Shown: positions 18,105 through 26,708, counted from the stretch's first letter. The stretch: DNA of 64,000 nt from Verrucomicrobiaceae bacterium (GCA_016713245.1 JADJPM010000001.1:1426001-1490000), one strand, 5' to 3'. Notes: generated by a model not told the origin, from the sequence alone. A program made the numbers and translations.

Positions 18105-18911
18105 ATGAAATACGCCATCACCGCCCTCATCGTCTCCCTCGTCGCCTCCGCCTCCCTCCAGGCGCAGTCCACGCTTCGCATCCGTGGTTCCGATACCCTC
18201 GGCGCGAAATTGATCCCCTCCCTCGCTGAGTCCTTCAAGAAGACCGGCGGCAAGGTCAGCTTCGACATCGCCGCCGAAGGCTCCTCCACCGCCTTCACGA
18301 ATCTCGCCTCCGGCACCGCCGAGATCGGCATGTCCTCCCGCAAGGTGAAGCCGGATGAAAAGACCCTCTGCCGCAGCAAATCCATCGACCTCAACGAAAT
18401 CGAGCTCGCCTGGGACATGATCACTGTGATCGCGAACAAGAACAACCCCGTCGCTGATCTCTCCAAGAAGCAGATCATGCAGATCTTCGCCGGCGACATC
18501 ACCGATTGGAGCGAAGTCGGCGGCACCCCCGGCCCGATCAGCGTGTACACCCGCAACACCTCCTCCGGCACCTACAAAGACTTCATGACCATGGCCATGA
18601 AGGGCCGCGAATACGGCAAAAACAGCCAGAAAATGGCCGGAAACGAGCAAATCGCCTCTGAAGTGGGCAGCAATGCCAACGGCATCGGCTACATCGGCTA
18701 TGCCTACGCAGGCGCCAAAGGCGTGAAAATCGTCTCCATCGGCGGTTCCTCCCCAAATCCCGCTGCGGTGAAGGACTACGTCCTCTCCCGCCCCGTCTTC
18801 CTCTACACCAATGGCGAGCCTGCCGGCAACGTGAAGGCCTTCATCGATTTCTGCCTCAGCCCGGCCGGTAACGCCGTCATCGCCAAGGGAGGCTTCGTCT
18901 CGGTGAAATAA
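18105..18911 (+). CDS. pstS: Phosphate ABC transporter, periplasmic binding protein PstS
   Basis: A 268-aa protein with signal peptide MKYAITALIVSLVASASLQAQ. The mature part begins TLRIRGSDTLGAKLIPSLAESF, the PBP-like phosphate-binding opening with a Ser/Thr loop, then IAAEGSSTAFTNLASGTAEIGMSSRKV and TRNTSSGTYKDFM, which supply the loops that cage the phosphate oxygens. The ATG at 18105 gives the proper signal peptide; 20 extra upstream codons are unlikely. It delivers Pi to the PstCA channel and leads the operon, preceded by a Pho box. A strong hairpin directly follows it, which would give more PstS than downstream subunits, a usual requirement for binding proteins. Confidence 0.93.
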   Translation: MKYAITALIVSLVASASLQAQSTLRIRGSDTLGAKLIPSLAESFKKTGGKVSFDIAAEGSSTAFTNLASGTAEIGMSSRKVKPDEKTLCRSKSIDLNEIELAWDMITVIANKNNPVADLSKKQIMQIFAGDITDWSEVGGTPGPISVYTRNTSSGTYKDFMTMAMKGREYGKNSQKMAGNEQIASEVGSNANGIGYIGYAYAGAKGVKIVSIGGSSPNPAAVKDYVLSRPVFLYTNGEPAGNVKAFIDFCLSPAGNAVIAKGGFVSVK

Positions 18912-18932
18912 TCGTTGATTGACCGTTCCACG

Positions 18933-18972
18933 ATCCGGCGGAAGAGAACCTTTTCCGCCGGATTTTCGTTTT
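18933..18972 (+). terminator. Attenuating terminator between pstS and pstC
   Basis: TCCGGCGGAA / TTCCGCCGGA (18934-18943 and 18953-18962) forms a 10-bp perfect stem, 11 bp with the flanking A-T, and is followed by TTTTCGTTTT. It ends 7 nt before the pstC start, so it probably terminates part of the transcripts and lets the rest read into the permease genes. Confidence 0.82.
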
Positions 18973-18979
18973 CCGCCCC

Positions 18980-20815
18980 ATGCCTGAAGTCTCCCCCACG
19001 CCTCCCGGCACCCTTGGCAGCAAGATCCTGCGCCGGGGCCGCCGGACTGTGCTGGGCATGGATCCGCAAAAGCTCATCAAAAACTTCTTCGGAGCCAATT
19101 CGAGCATCGCCATCATCGTGCTCGTCTTGATCATGGTCTTCCTCCTCCGCGAGGGGGCCGGATTCCTCTCCACCTACCACCACGAGCTCGAAACCTACCG
19201 CAAGGCCGGCCTCGAGTTCTGCGACATCGCGGACACGCCGCTCAAGCAGCAGCAAACCATGGCCAGCAGCCTACGCCGTGCCCTGAGCATCGAGATGGAG
19301 CCGCTCGTCAAAACCGCCCGCGAGCGCCGCGATGCCGCCTTCCTCTTCAAACGGGCGCACGACGAGCAAAACAGCGACGGAACCGCCACCTTCGATGCCT
19401 CCCCGCTCTTCACCCCGGAGGAAAAAAACCAGCTCAAGGCCGAACTCGCCGCCCTGGCGCCCGAGAGCACCGATTTGCCCGCCACCCTGCAAAAACTCGC
19501 TGGCGAGTTCGCCACGAAGGACCGCGAAGCCAAAACCAAATTCAAGACCATCATCGAAGCCGAGGAAACCTTCGAGGAAGCCGCTGAACCCGTCGCCGAG
19601 ATCCTCGACGAGCTCAAAACACACGCCACCGAGACCAAGGAGGCCGCCAACGAATTCCACACCCTCGAAGCCGGTCGCCAGCAGCTCCTCGCCGCGGCGG
19701 CAAGTGCCAGTGGCAGTGAGAAGGCAGATCTTCTCAAAGAGGCAGAACTCAGCAAAGTCGAGGAACCGAAGTATGCCGAACGCGTCGAGACCCTCCTCGA
19801 AAAGCGGGAAGACCTCGTCAAAGCCCTCGGCGACTACGTCACCGCCGTCGAAGAGGCCGCCAAGAGCCTGCAAAGCAGCAGCACCCATCCCGAGGCCGCT
19901 CAACTCATCGCCAGCGTCGAAAAAGCCATCCCCACGCACCTCGCGGACATCCAAAAAGCCTCCAAAGACCTCGCCGCGTGGAAGTGGGACGAGCCCGTCT
20001 CCTTCTTCCGTGCCGTCAGTTCCTTCGCCTTTGGCACCGGTTGGATCACGAACAGCTCCTGGCAGGACTTTTATGGCGTCCTGCCCCTTTTGACCGGATC
20101 GCTGCTCATCAGCTTCGTCGCCCTCTTCATCGCCACGCCCATCAGCGTCACCGCCGCCATCTATACGAACCAGTTTGCTTCCGAACGCGAAAAGGAACTC
20201 ATCAAGCCCGTCATCGAGTTCATCCAGGCCATTCCCTCCGTCGTGCTCGGCTTCATCGGCATCGCCGTCGTCGGCGATTTGATCAAAGGCTTCAGCCAGT
20301 GGGAGTTTTTGAGCTGGATACCCGGCTTCCCCATTCAAGAGCGCCTCAACATCTTCAACGCCGGCTTCCTGCTCGCCTTCATGGCCGTGCCCACCATGTT
20401 CAGCCTCTCCGAAGACGCCCTCAACAACGTCCCGCGTGCCTACAGCGAGGCCAGTGACGCTCTCGGGGCCACGAAGCTGCAAACCGTCTTCCGCGTCATC
20501 GTCCCCGCCGCCATCAGCGGCATCCTCTCTGCCATTCTGCTCGGCCTGGGCCGCGTCATCGGTGAAACGATGGTCGTGCTCCTCGTCGCCGGGAATCGAA
20601 TCGCCATTCCCGACTTCAGCGACGGCCTCGGTGCCATTTTCCAGCCTGCGCACACCCTGACGGGCATCATCGCCCAGGAACTCGGCGAAGTCTCCCGCGG
20701 CTCCAGCCACTGGCAGGCCCTCTTCATGGTCGGCATCCTGCTTTTCGTCATTTCCCTCTCCGTGAACTGGTGCGCCCGAACCATCGCGAAACGCTTTGAG
20801 CATCCAAAGGCATGA
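18980..20815 (+). CDS. pstC: Phosphate ABC transporter permease PstC with large periplasmic insert
   Basis: A 611-aa protein, about twice the length of E. coli PstC. A first membrane helix (SIAIIVLVLIMVFLL, about 42-58) is followed by about 310 residues that are highly charged and helical, with long coiled-coil-like stretches (KFKTIIEAEETFEEAAEPVAEILDELK and neighbours). The canonical permease follows: VLPLLTGSLLISFVALFIATPISVTAAIY, the EAA-type loop in YSEASDALGATKLQTVFRVIVPAAISGI, and VIGETMVVLLVAGN. It forms the transmembrane channel with PstA. Extended PstC proteins exist in other Gram-negative lineages; here the insert presumably projects into the periplasm and could contact PstS or cell-wall material. 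It is the second gene of the pst operon. Confidence 0.92.
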   Translation: MPEVSPTPPGTLGSKILRRGRRTVLGMDPQKLIKNFFGANSSIAIIVLVLIMVFLLREGAGFLSTYHHELETYRKAGLEFCDIADTPLKQQQTMASSLRRALSIEMEPLVKTARERRDAAFLFKRAHDEQNSDGTATFDASPLFTPEEKNQLKAELAALAPESTDLPATLQKLAGEFATKDREAKTKFKTIIEAEETFEEAAEPVAEILDELKTHATETKEAANEFHTLEAGRQQLLAAAASASGSEKADLLKEAELSKVEEPKYAERVETLLEKREDLVKALGDYVTAVEEAAKSLQSSSTHPEAAQLIASVEKAIPTHLADIQKASKDLAAWKWDEPVSFFRAVSSFAFGTGWITNSSWQDFYGVLPLLTGSLLISFVALFIATPISVTAAIYTNQFASEREKELIKPVIEFIQAIPSVVLGFIGIAVVGDLIKGFSQWEFLSWIPGFPIQERLNIFNAGFLLAFMAVPTMFSLSEDALNNVPRAYSEASDALGATKLQTVFRVIVPAAISGILSAILLGLGRVIGETMVVLLVAGNRIAIPDFSDGLGAIFQPAHTLTGIIAQELGEVSRGSSHWQALFMVGILLFVISLSVNWCARTIAKRFEHPKA

Positions 20816-20821
20816 ATTCCA

Positions 20822-20920
20822 AATCTGACTCCGCCTCCGTCTCCTACTCCGCCTCGAATCGAGAGCTGCCACCGCGCCCAAACCACGAGGCGGAGACGGA
20901 GTAGGAGTCGGAGTCAGATT
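20822..20920. repeat. Intercistronic hairpin element 1 (pstC-pstA)
   Basis: Two 35-nt arms (20822-20856 and 20886-20920) are inverted repeats matching at about 30 of 35 positions. The arms are built of CTCCNN hexamers (CTCCGC, CTCCGT, CTCCTA) and separated by a 29-nt loop. The element starts 7 nt after the pstC stop and ends 11 nt before the pstA start, so it fills the gap. Related elements lie in the next two gaps. Confidence 0.85.
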
Positions 20921-20931
20921 GAACCCAACCC

Positions 20932-22074
20932 ATGAACAACCCCTTCGCAGGCGATAATTCCAGCATCCAGCGGCGAGAGACTCTCGCGCGGTGGCTCTTG
21001 CGCTTGGGCAGTTATGTCGTCGTCGCCCTCACGGTGTCGATTTTCCTCTTCATCACCGTCAAAGGCCTGCCGCATGCGCTGAAGCCGGGATTCCTCACCG
21101 AGCTCACCAGTACCCTCCACGTCATCGAATCCAACGACGGCCAGGTTTTCAAGACCAACCCCGTCGAGGCCGATGTGATCAAAAAGCAGCTCGGCGACAA
21201 CTTCCGCAGCGAAAAAACCATCTCCTATTCTGGCGGCGGCATTCTGGGTCCCATCGTCGGCACGGCGCTGCTCGTCATCGTGAGCGTGACCGTGGCTCTT
21301 TTCCTCGGCGTGTGCTGCGCCATCTACCTCAGCGAGTATGCGAAGAAGGGCAAATTCCTCGAAACCGTCCGCCTCGCCATTTTGAACCTCGCGGGCGTGC
21401 CTTCCGTGGTCTTCGGCCTGTTCGGGCTGGGCGCTTTCGTGCTCACCGCACCAGTTTTGACGGATGCACCGGCTGATCGCGCCATTTTCGTCATCCCGCT
21501 TTTCTTCACGAACCTCAGCTTCCAAGGTTGGGACACTTGCGTGCTCTCTGGGGGCTTCACGCTGGCCTTCGTCATCCTGCCCGTCATCATCACCGCCAGT
21601 GAGCAATGCCTGCAAGCCGTGCCGCAGGGCTTCCGCGAGACCAGCATGGCCCTCGGAGCCACCCGCTGGCAAACGATCTGGCGAAGCGTGCTGCCCTTTG
21701 CCACGCCCGGCATCCTCACTTCGACCATCCTCGGCATCGCCCGCGCCGCCGGCGAGACCGCGCCGATCATGTTCACCGCCGCGCTCGCCTTCAAAGACAA
21801 GCTCCCCTGGCAAAAAGACCTCCCGCCACTGCCGGCGGATGCCGGGATGTTTGCCCACTGGGAGCAGAGCGTGCAGCGTTTCCTCGGTGTCTTCACCGAG
21901 AGCGTCCAGGCGCTGCCGTATCACATCTACACCCTCGCCGCGAAGATCCCGCAAAACGAATACTCCGAGCAGGCCCAATACGGCTCCGTGTTCGTCTTCC
22001 TCATCCTCGTTGCCTCCCTCGCCGCTACGTCCATCTGGCTGCGCATTCACTTGAGAAAGAAATACAAATGGTGA
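20932..22074 (+). CDS. pstA: Phosphate ABC transporter permease PstA
   Basis: A 380-aa protein. After a cytoplasmic tail of about 27 residues, helix 1 (LGSYVVVALTVSIFLFITVKG) is followed by a periplasmic stretch of about 80 residues, then the permease core: GGGILGPIVGTALLVIVSVTVALFLGVCCAIYLSEYA, LAGVPSVVFGLFGLGAFVL and the EAA loop QGFRETSMALGATRWQTIWRSVLPFATPGI, then GIARAAGETAPIMFTAAL. These are diagnostic of PstA. It pairs with PstC to form the phosphate channel. It is longer than typical PstA (about 280-300 aa) because of the loop after helix 1 and a longer final loop. It is flanked on both sides by hairpin elements. Confidence 0.93.
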   Translation: MNNPFAGDNSSIQRRETLARWLLRLGSYVVVALTVSIFLFITVKGLPHALKPGFLTELTSTLHVIESNDGQVFKTNPVEADVIKKQLGDNFRSEKTISYSGGGILGPIVGTALLVIVSVTVALFLGVCCAIYLSEYAKKGKFLETVRLAILNLAGVPSVVFGLFGLGAFVLTAPVLTDAPADRAIFVIPLFFTNLSFQGWDTCVLSGGFTLAFVILPVIITASEQCLQAVPQGFRETSMALGATRWQTIWRSVLPFATPGILTSTILGIARAAGETAPIMFTAALAFKDKLPWQKDLPPLPADAGMFAHWEQSVQRFLGVFTESVQALPYHIYTLAAKIPQNEYSEQAQYGSVFVFLILVASLAATSIWLRIHLRKKYKW

Positions 22075-22084
22075 TGCTCTCTCC

Positions 22085-22179
22085 AATCCGCCTTCGCCTC
22101 CGTCTCCTACTCCGCCTCGATCCGAGTGCCTCTAGGCTCACGTTCGAGTCGGAGACGGAGTAGGAGGCGGAGACGGATT
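22085..22179. repeat. Intercistronic hairpin element 2 (pstA-pstB)
   Basis: Arms 22085-22120 and 22144-22179 form an imperfect inverted repeat using the same CTCCGT-CTCCTA-CTCCGC hexamer string as element 1. It occupies nearly the whole gap between the pstA stop and the first pstB start (11 nt remain). Confidence 0.85.
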
Positions 22180-22190
22180 TTCCTTCCTCG

Positions 22191-22976
22191 ATGCCCGAAT
22201 CCCCTTCCAGCACCAAACCTGCCCCTGTCGTCCGAATCCACGACATGGACTTCTGCTATGGCAGCAAGACGGCGCTGCATGACATCAATCTGGAAGTCGA
22301 ATACCACCGCGTCACGGCCCTGATTGGACCTTCCGGCTGCGGCAAGAGCACCCTGCTGCGCTGCATCAACCGCATGAACGACCGCGTCGTCGGCGCACGC
22401 GTCTCGAAGGGCGAAATCCTCGTCAAAGGCAAAAACATCCACGACGCCGATGTCGATCTCACCCAACTCCGCAAGCAGGTGGGCATGGTCTTCCAGAAAT
22501 CGAACCCCTTCCCGAAGACCATCTACGAAAACGTGGCCTACGGCCTCCGCGTGCATGGCGTGAAGGATAAAATCGCCATCGACGAAGCCGTGCAGCGTGC
22601 TTTGACGCAGGCCGCCCTTTGGGACGAACTCAAAGATCGCCTTCATGATCATGCCCTCGGCCTTTCTGGCGGGCAGCAGCAGCGCCTGTGCATCGCCCGA
22701 GCCATCGCCACCATGCCCGATGTGCTTTTGATGGATGAACCCTGCTCCGCCCTCGATCCCATCGCCACGCTCAAGATCGAGGAACTCATCACCCAGCTCG
22801 CCCGCGACTACACCGTCGTCATCGTGACGCACAACATGCAGCAAGCCGTCCGCGTGAGCGATTTCACTGCCTTCCTTCACCTCGGCAAACTCGTCGAATT
22901 TGCCCCCACCGAAGAACTCTTCACCAATCCCCGCGAGAAACTGACCGACTCGTATCTGCGCGGGACGTTCAGTTAA
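22191..22976 (+). CDS. pstB: Phosphate ABC transporter ATP-binding protein PstB (copy 1)
   Basis: A 261-aa ATPase. Walker A is GPSGCGKST (TALIGPSGCGKSTLLRCINRMND), the Q loop lies in VGMVFQKSNPFPKTIYENVAYG, the signature is LSGGQQQRLCIARAIA, Walker B is VLLMDEPCSALDP and the switch His is in VIVTHNMQQA. The NRMND and FQKSNPFP motifs are specific for PstB. It energises the PstSCA transporter. The next gene encodes a second, clearly diverged PstB; both have all catalytic motifs, so neither looks decayed. Tandem pstB genes occur in several phyla, but which copy pairs with this PstCA is not readable. Confidence 0.95.
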   Translation: MPESPSSTKPAPVVRIHDMDFCYGSKTALHDINLEVEYHRVTALIGPSGCGKSTLLRCINRMNDRVVGARVSKGEILVKGKNIHDADVDLTQLRKQVGMVFQKSNPFPKTIYENVAYGLRVHGVKDKIAIDEAVQRALTQAALWDELKDRLHDHALGLSGGQQQRLCIARAIATMPDVLLMDEPCSALDPIATLKIEELITQLARDYTVVIVTHNMQQAVRVSDFTAFLHLGKLVEFAPTEELFTNPREKLTDSYLRGTFS

Positions 22977-23113
22977 TCGTCCTCGAACTCGTCCTCGATT
23001 CTTCCGCTCCGCCTTCTCCCCATGCTTAGAACGTCCTGAAACTACTCGAATGCTCGTCTTGCCTCGTGTGCTCATTCATCGAGGACGAGTTCGAGTAGGA
23101 GGACGAGGACGAT
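22976..23113. repeat. Intercistronic hairpin element 3 (pstB-pstB2)
   Basis: The left arm (22976-22999) and right arm (23078-23113) are inverted repeats made of TCGNNC hexamers (TCGTCC, TCGAAC). An 18-bp perfect core pairs 22982-22999 with 23078-23095, and the outer ATCGTCCTCG pairs with CGAGGACGAT. The right arm carries an extra GTAGGA unit also present in elements 1 and 2. It is immediately followed by a 14-bp direct duplication (ACATCTCAC..., 23124-23151). Confidence 0.82.
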
Positions 23114-23160
23114 CCGGTCTTCGACATCTCACTTCTAACATCTCACCTCTCACCGCCGCC

Positions 23161-23946
23161 TTGACCGCCGAAGCTCCAGCGACCTCTGCACCACCGATCA
23201 TCTCCGTCGAGCGCTTCAACTACGCCTACGGAGACCATCAGGTGCTCTTCAACGTCGATCTGCCCATCCGTAGCGAGGACGTCACGGCCTTCATTGGCCC
23301 ATCGGGCTGCGGAAAAAGCACGCTGCTGCGCAGCATCAACCGCATCAATGACCTTGTCGATAGCGCCCGGGTCGTCAGCGGCACGATCAAGGTGGACGGC
23401 GTAGATCTCTACACCCCGGAAGTCGATCCCATCGCGCTGCGACGCCAGATCGGCATGGTGTTCCAGAAGTACAATCCCTTTCCGCGCAGCATCTTCGAAA
23501 ACGCCGTCTATGGCCTCCGCGTGGCGGGCGTGAAGGACAAAGCCGAGCTCATGGATGCCGCCGAGCGCAGTCTGAAGGCCGCCGCGTTGTGGGACGAGGT
23601 CAAAGACCGCCTCCACGAGCTCGCCACCGGTCTTTCCGGCGGTCAGCAGCAGCGCCTTTGCATCGCCCGGGCCATTGCCCTCCAGCCACGCATCCTGCTC
23701 ATGGACGAGCCCTGCGCCGCGCTCGACCCCATCGCCACCGCCCGCATTGAGGAGCTCATCCACCAGCTCCGCGATCGCTACACCTTTGTCATCGTTACCC
23801 ACAACATGGAGCAGGCCAAACGCATCGCCGACCGCACCGCCTTTTTCTACAAAGGCGAAATCGTCGAGGTGGGCGAGACGCTGGACCTCTTCACGCGGCC
23901 GAAAAACAAGCTGACCGAGGATTATGTGACCGGAAGACTGGCCTGA
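23161..23946 (+). CDS. pstB: Phosphate ABC transporter ATP-binding protein PstB (copy 2)
   Basis: A 261-aa PstB paralogue with Walker A GPSGCGKST, Q loop FQKYNPFPRSIFENAVYG, signature LSGGQQQRLCIARAIA, Walker B ILLMDEPCAALDP and VIVTHNMEQA. The start is uncertain. There is no ATG between the hairpin element and the conserved ISVERFNYAYGD, so TTG at 23161 is proposed; it gives exactly the same length as copy 1. An ATG at 23050 would put the translated hairpin at the N terminus (RGRVRVGGRGRSGLRHL), which is implausible. It is the last gene of the operon, and no phoU follows, unlike most pst operons. Confidence 0.9.
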   Translation: MTAEAPATSAPPIISVERFNYAYGDHQVLFNVDLPIRSEDVTAFIGPSGCGKSTLLRSINRINDLVDSARVVSGTIKVDGVDLYTPEVDPIALRRQIGMVFQKYNPFPRSIFENAVYGLRVAGVKDKAELMDAAERSLKAAALWDEVKDRLHELATGLSGGQQQRLCIARAIALQPRILLMDEPCAALDPIATARIEELIHQLRDRYTFVIVTHNMEQAKRIADRTAFFYKGEIVEVGETLDLFTRPKNKLTEDYVTGRLA

Positions 23947-24040
23947 CGAGCAGGGCGGCTGCCGTGGGCAGCTTTTCCCTTGCCCCGTCGTGCATTCCGT
24001 GTTCTCTCGCCCTCCCATTAACCCCTCACAGCACACACTC

Positions 24041-25294
24041 ATGAGCGAACGTCGCGTCGTCATCACCGGGATCGGAGTCGTCTCCCCCCTCGGCAATAAT
24101 AAAGACGACTTCTGGAAGAATCTCGTCGCCGGCAAGAGCGGCATCCGTCGTATCCAGTCGATGGACACGGAGAAGTACGACTGCAAAATCGCCGGTGAAG
24201 TGGTCGATTTTGACCCCACGCCCTTCTTCAACAATCACAAGGAGGCCCGCCGGGCGGACCGCTTCTTCCAACTGGCCATGGCCGCCTCCAAAATGGCCGC
24301 CAAAGACGCCGCGCTGAACCCGGATGCCCTCGACCCCCACCGCATCGGCGTGATGGTCGGCAGCGGCATCGGTGGCCTGAGCACCATCGAAACGCAGTAC
24401 GAGATCCTTTTGAACAAGGGACCCGGCCGCGTGAGCCCCTTCCTCATCCCGATGATGATCACGAACATCGCCACCGGCATGATCGCCACGGAATTCGGCT
24501 TCATGGGCCCCAACATGTGCATCACCACCGCCTGTGCGACCTCGAACAACAACATCGGCGAAGCTTGGCGCATCATCAAATTCGGCGATGCCGATGCCAT
24601 CATCTGCGGCGGCTCGGAAGCCTCCATCCGTCCCTGTGGCCTCTCCGGCTTCGGCAACATGAAGGCGCTCTCCATGCGCAATGACGAGCCCGAACGTGCC
24701 TCCCGCCCCTGGGACATCAACCGCGATGGTTTTGTCATGGGTGAAGGTGCTGGCGTCGTCGTCATCGAAGAACTCGAGCACGCGAAGAAGCGCGGAGCCA
24801 CGATTTACGCCGAGCTGGCCGGTTACGGCGTCACCGCCGATGCTTACCACCTCACCGCGCCGCATCCCGAAGGTCTGGGCGCCTCGAAGTGCATGGAAAT
24901 GGCCCTGCGCCATGCCAAGCTCAATCCCACCGATGTGAGCTACATCAACGCCCACGCCACCTCTACGCCCGTCGGCGACCTCTGCGAGCTCCGCGCCATC
25001 AAGCGCACCTTCGGCGAATACGCTCAAAAGGGCCTGCTCGTCTCCGGCACGAAGTCGATGACCGGTCACCTCCTCGGTGCTGCTGGCGGCATCGAACTCG
25101 CGGCCTGCATCATGGCGCTCCGCGATCAAGTGGTCCCTCCCACCATCAACGTCGAAAACCTCGACCCCGAAGTCGATGTCGATGTGGTCGCGAACACCGC
25201 CCGCCCCGCCAAGCTCACTGCCGCCCTCAGCAATAGCTTCGGCTTCGGCGGCCACAACTCGGCGCTGCTGATCAAGAAGTACGACGGAGCCTAA
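24041..25294 (+). CDS. fabF: 3-oxoacyl-[acyl-carrier-protein] synthase II (KAS II)
   Basis: A 417-aa condensing enzyme starting MSERRVVITGIGVVSPLGN. The catalytic Cys is in ITTACATSNNNIGEAW, the two His in INAHATSTPVGD and GTKSMTGHLLGAAGG, and the C-terminal NSFGFGGHNSALL loop is intact. It elongates acyl-ACP with malonyl-ACP in fatty-acid synthesis. The residues after the catalytic Cys (TSNNNIGEA) differ from the common TGAHNIG, but the triad is complete, so activity is expected. The ATG at 24041 was preferred over one 17 codons upstream that adds non-conserved sequence. No other fab gene is adjacent; the acyl carrier gene in the window is 20 kb away. A strong terminator follows. Confidence 0.94.
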   Translation: MSERRVVITGIGVVSPLGNNKDDFWKNLVAGKSGIRRIQSMDTEKYDCKIAGEVVDFDPTPFFNNHKEARRADRFFQLAMAASKMAAKDAALNPDALDPHRIGVMVGSGIGGLSTIETQYEILLNKGPGRVSPFLIPMMITNIATGMIATEFGFMGPNMCITTACATSNNNIGEAWRIIKFGDADAIICGGSEASIRPCGLSGFGNMKALSMRNDEPERASRPWDINRDGFVMGEGAGVVVIEELEHAKKRGATIYAELAGYGVTADAYHLTAPHPEGLGASKCMEMALRHAKLNPTDVSYINAHATSTPVGDLCELRAIKRTFGEYAQKGLLVSGTKSMTGHLLGAAGGIELAACIMALRDQVVPPTINVENLDPEVDVDVVANTARPAKLTAALSNSFGFGGHNSALLIKKYDGA

Positions 25295-25315
25295 AATGGC
25301 CTCGAAAAGCTCTCC

Positions 25316-25347
25316 GGCGCTGGATCGCATGATCCAGCGCCTTTTTT
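25316..25347 (+). terminator. Rho-independent terminator of fabF
   Basis: The perfect 11-bp stem GGCGCTGGATC / GATCCAGCGCC (25316-25326, 25331-25341) with GCAT loop is followed by six T at 25342-25347. It lies 21 nt after the fabF stop codon. Confidence 0.95.
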
Positions 25348-25400
25348 GTCTCGTGAGAAAGGCATGATGCTTGTGAAAGCATCTTCGCCGGGCACGTTGA

Positions 25401-26708
25401 ATGCCTCGCATGACCTCCCGACTTTTGCTCTGCCTTGCCGTCTCTTCGTTGAACGTGGCCGCCGCCGACTGGCCGGAGTGGCGTGGGCCTTCGGCACAAG
25501 GCATGGCGGTCATCACGAAGCTGCCGGAGACCTTTAGCGAGACCAGCCACGTGACGTGGAAGACAGAACTGCCAGGTCGCGGGCATTCCACCCCGGTGAT
25601 CGGTGGCGATGTCATCTGGATGACGACGGCGGTGGAGAAGGCGGCGAGCAAGGAAGAGACGGAGCGTCGCCTGAAATCGAACACGGGTGATCAGCCGCTC
25701 GTCGTGCTCGAATCGCTGAGCCTGCGGGCGCTGGCGGTGGATCGTCATAGCGGGAAGCTGCTGCACGACATCGAATTGCTGAACGTGAAGGAGCCGCAGT
25801 GGGCGCATCAGCTCAACAGCTACGCCTCGCCCACGCCGGTGCTCGCGGGTGGCAAACTGTATGCGCACTTCGGTTCGTTCGGCACCGTTTGCATGGATAC
25901 GACCACGCAGAAAATCCTCTGGAAAAACGAAGAGCTGCACATCATGCACGAAAACGGCCCCGGCTCGACGGCGGTGCTTTGGAAGAACCGTCTCATCGCC
26001 CACTTCGATGGCAGCGATGCGCAGTTCATCGCGGCTTTTGACACGGAAACGGGCAAGGTGGCGTGGAAGACGATGCGCAGTGGCGAGATGGACCCGCGTC
26101 CGCAGCAAAAGAAGGCCTATGGCACACCGCTGGTGATTCAAAGCGGTGGCATTCCGGTGCTCGTCAGCTCCGCGGCGAACAACATCTACGGTTACGATCC
26201 AGCCACCGGGAAGGAGCTTTGGAAGGTCCACTACGGCGAGCTGGGCTTCTCGATGTCCACCGTGCCCGTGGCCGATGACAAGATGATCTATTTCAGCACC
26301 GCTTTCGGCAAATCGAACATCACCGCCTTGAAACACGCTGGTGCCGCCACACCGGAAGTGGCTTGGAAGAACAACAAGAACGCCCCCAAAATGTGCTCGC
26401 CGTTGCTGCACGAAGGCCTGCTCTACTATGTCGATGATGGCGGCATTCTGAGCTGTGTGGACACGCAGACAGGCGAGGCCGTTTACCGCGAGCGTTTGGG
26501 TGGCAAATTCAGCTCCAGCCCGATTTTGGCCGGTGACAAGATCCTCATCGGCAGTCGCGAGGGCGTCGTGAGCCTCGTCAAAGCCGGGCGCACCTTCCAA
26601 CTGCTCTCTCAGAACACGCTCGACGGCTCCATCATGGCCAGTCCATCCACCGACGGCGAGGCGCTCTTCATCCGCACGGACAAAGCACTGTATCGCATCG
26701 AGAAATGA
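25401..26708 (+). CDS. Secreted PQQ-like beta-propeller protein
   Basis: A 435-aa protein with signal peptide (MTSRLLLCLAVSSLNVAAA, possibly starting at the ATG at 25410). The mature N terminus DWPEWRGPSAQGMA is typical of Planctomycetes/Verrucomicrobia PQQ-propeller proteins. It then has repeating blades ending in D-x-x-T-G-K-x-x-W: FDTETGKVAWKT, YDPATGKELWKV, VDTQTGEAVYRERL. The fold is the BamB/quinoprotein propeller; no quinone-binding or catalytic residues are evident, so a structural or binding role is as likely as dehydrogenase activity. Its stop overlaps the start of the downstream glycosidase-like gene (ATGA), so the two are translationally coupled. Confidence 0.85.
   Translation: MPRMTSRLLLCLAVSSLNVAAADWPEWRGPSAQGMAVITKLPETFSETSHVTWKTELPGRGHSTPVIGGDVIWMTTAVEKAASKEETERRLKSNTGDQPLVVLESLSLRALAVDRHSGKLLHDIELLNVKEPQWAHQLNSYASPTPVLAGGKLYAHFGSFGTVCMDTTTQKILWKNEELHIMHENGPGSTAVLWKNRLIAHFDGSDAQFIAAFDTETGKVAWKTMRSGEMDPRPQQKKAYGTPLVIQSGGIPVLVSSAANNIYGYDPATGKELWKVHYGELGFSMSTVPVADDKMIYFSTAFGKSNITALKHAGAATPEVAWKNNKNAPKMCSPLLHEGLLYYVDDGGILSCVDTQTGEAVYRERLGGKFSSSPILAGDKILIGSREGVVSLVKAGRTFQLLSQNTLDGSIMASPSTDGEALFIRTDKALYRIEK

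Noticed and set aside
22107..23075. 322-codon open frame antisense to pstB and running through hairpin elements
   Set aside because: Shadow of pstB with translated repeat sequence at both ends; no recognisable domain.
24026..25684. 552-codon open frame antisense to fabF
   Set aside because: Composition is rich in Ala, Gly, His and Arg typical of GC-rich shadow frames. fabF on the other strand has a complete catalytic triad.
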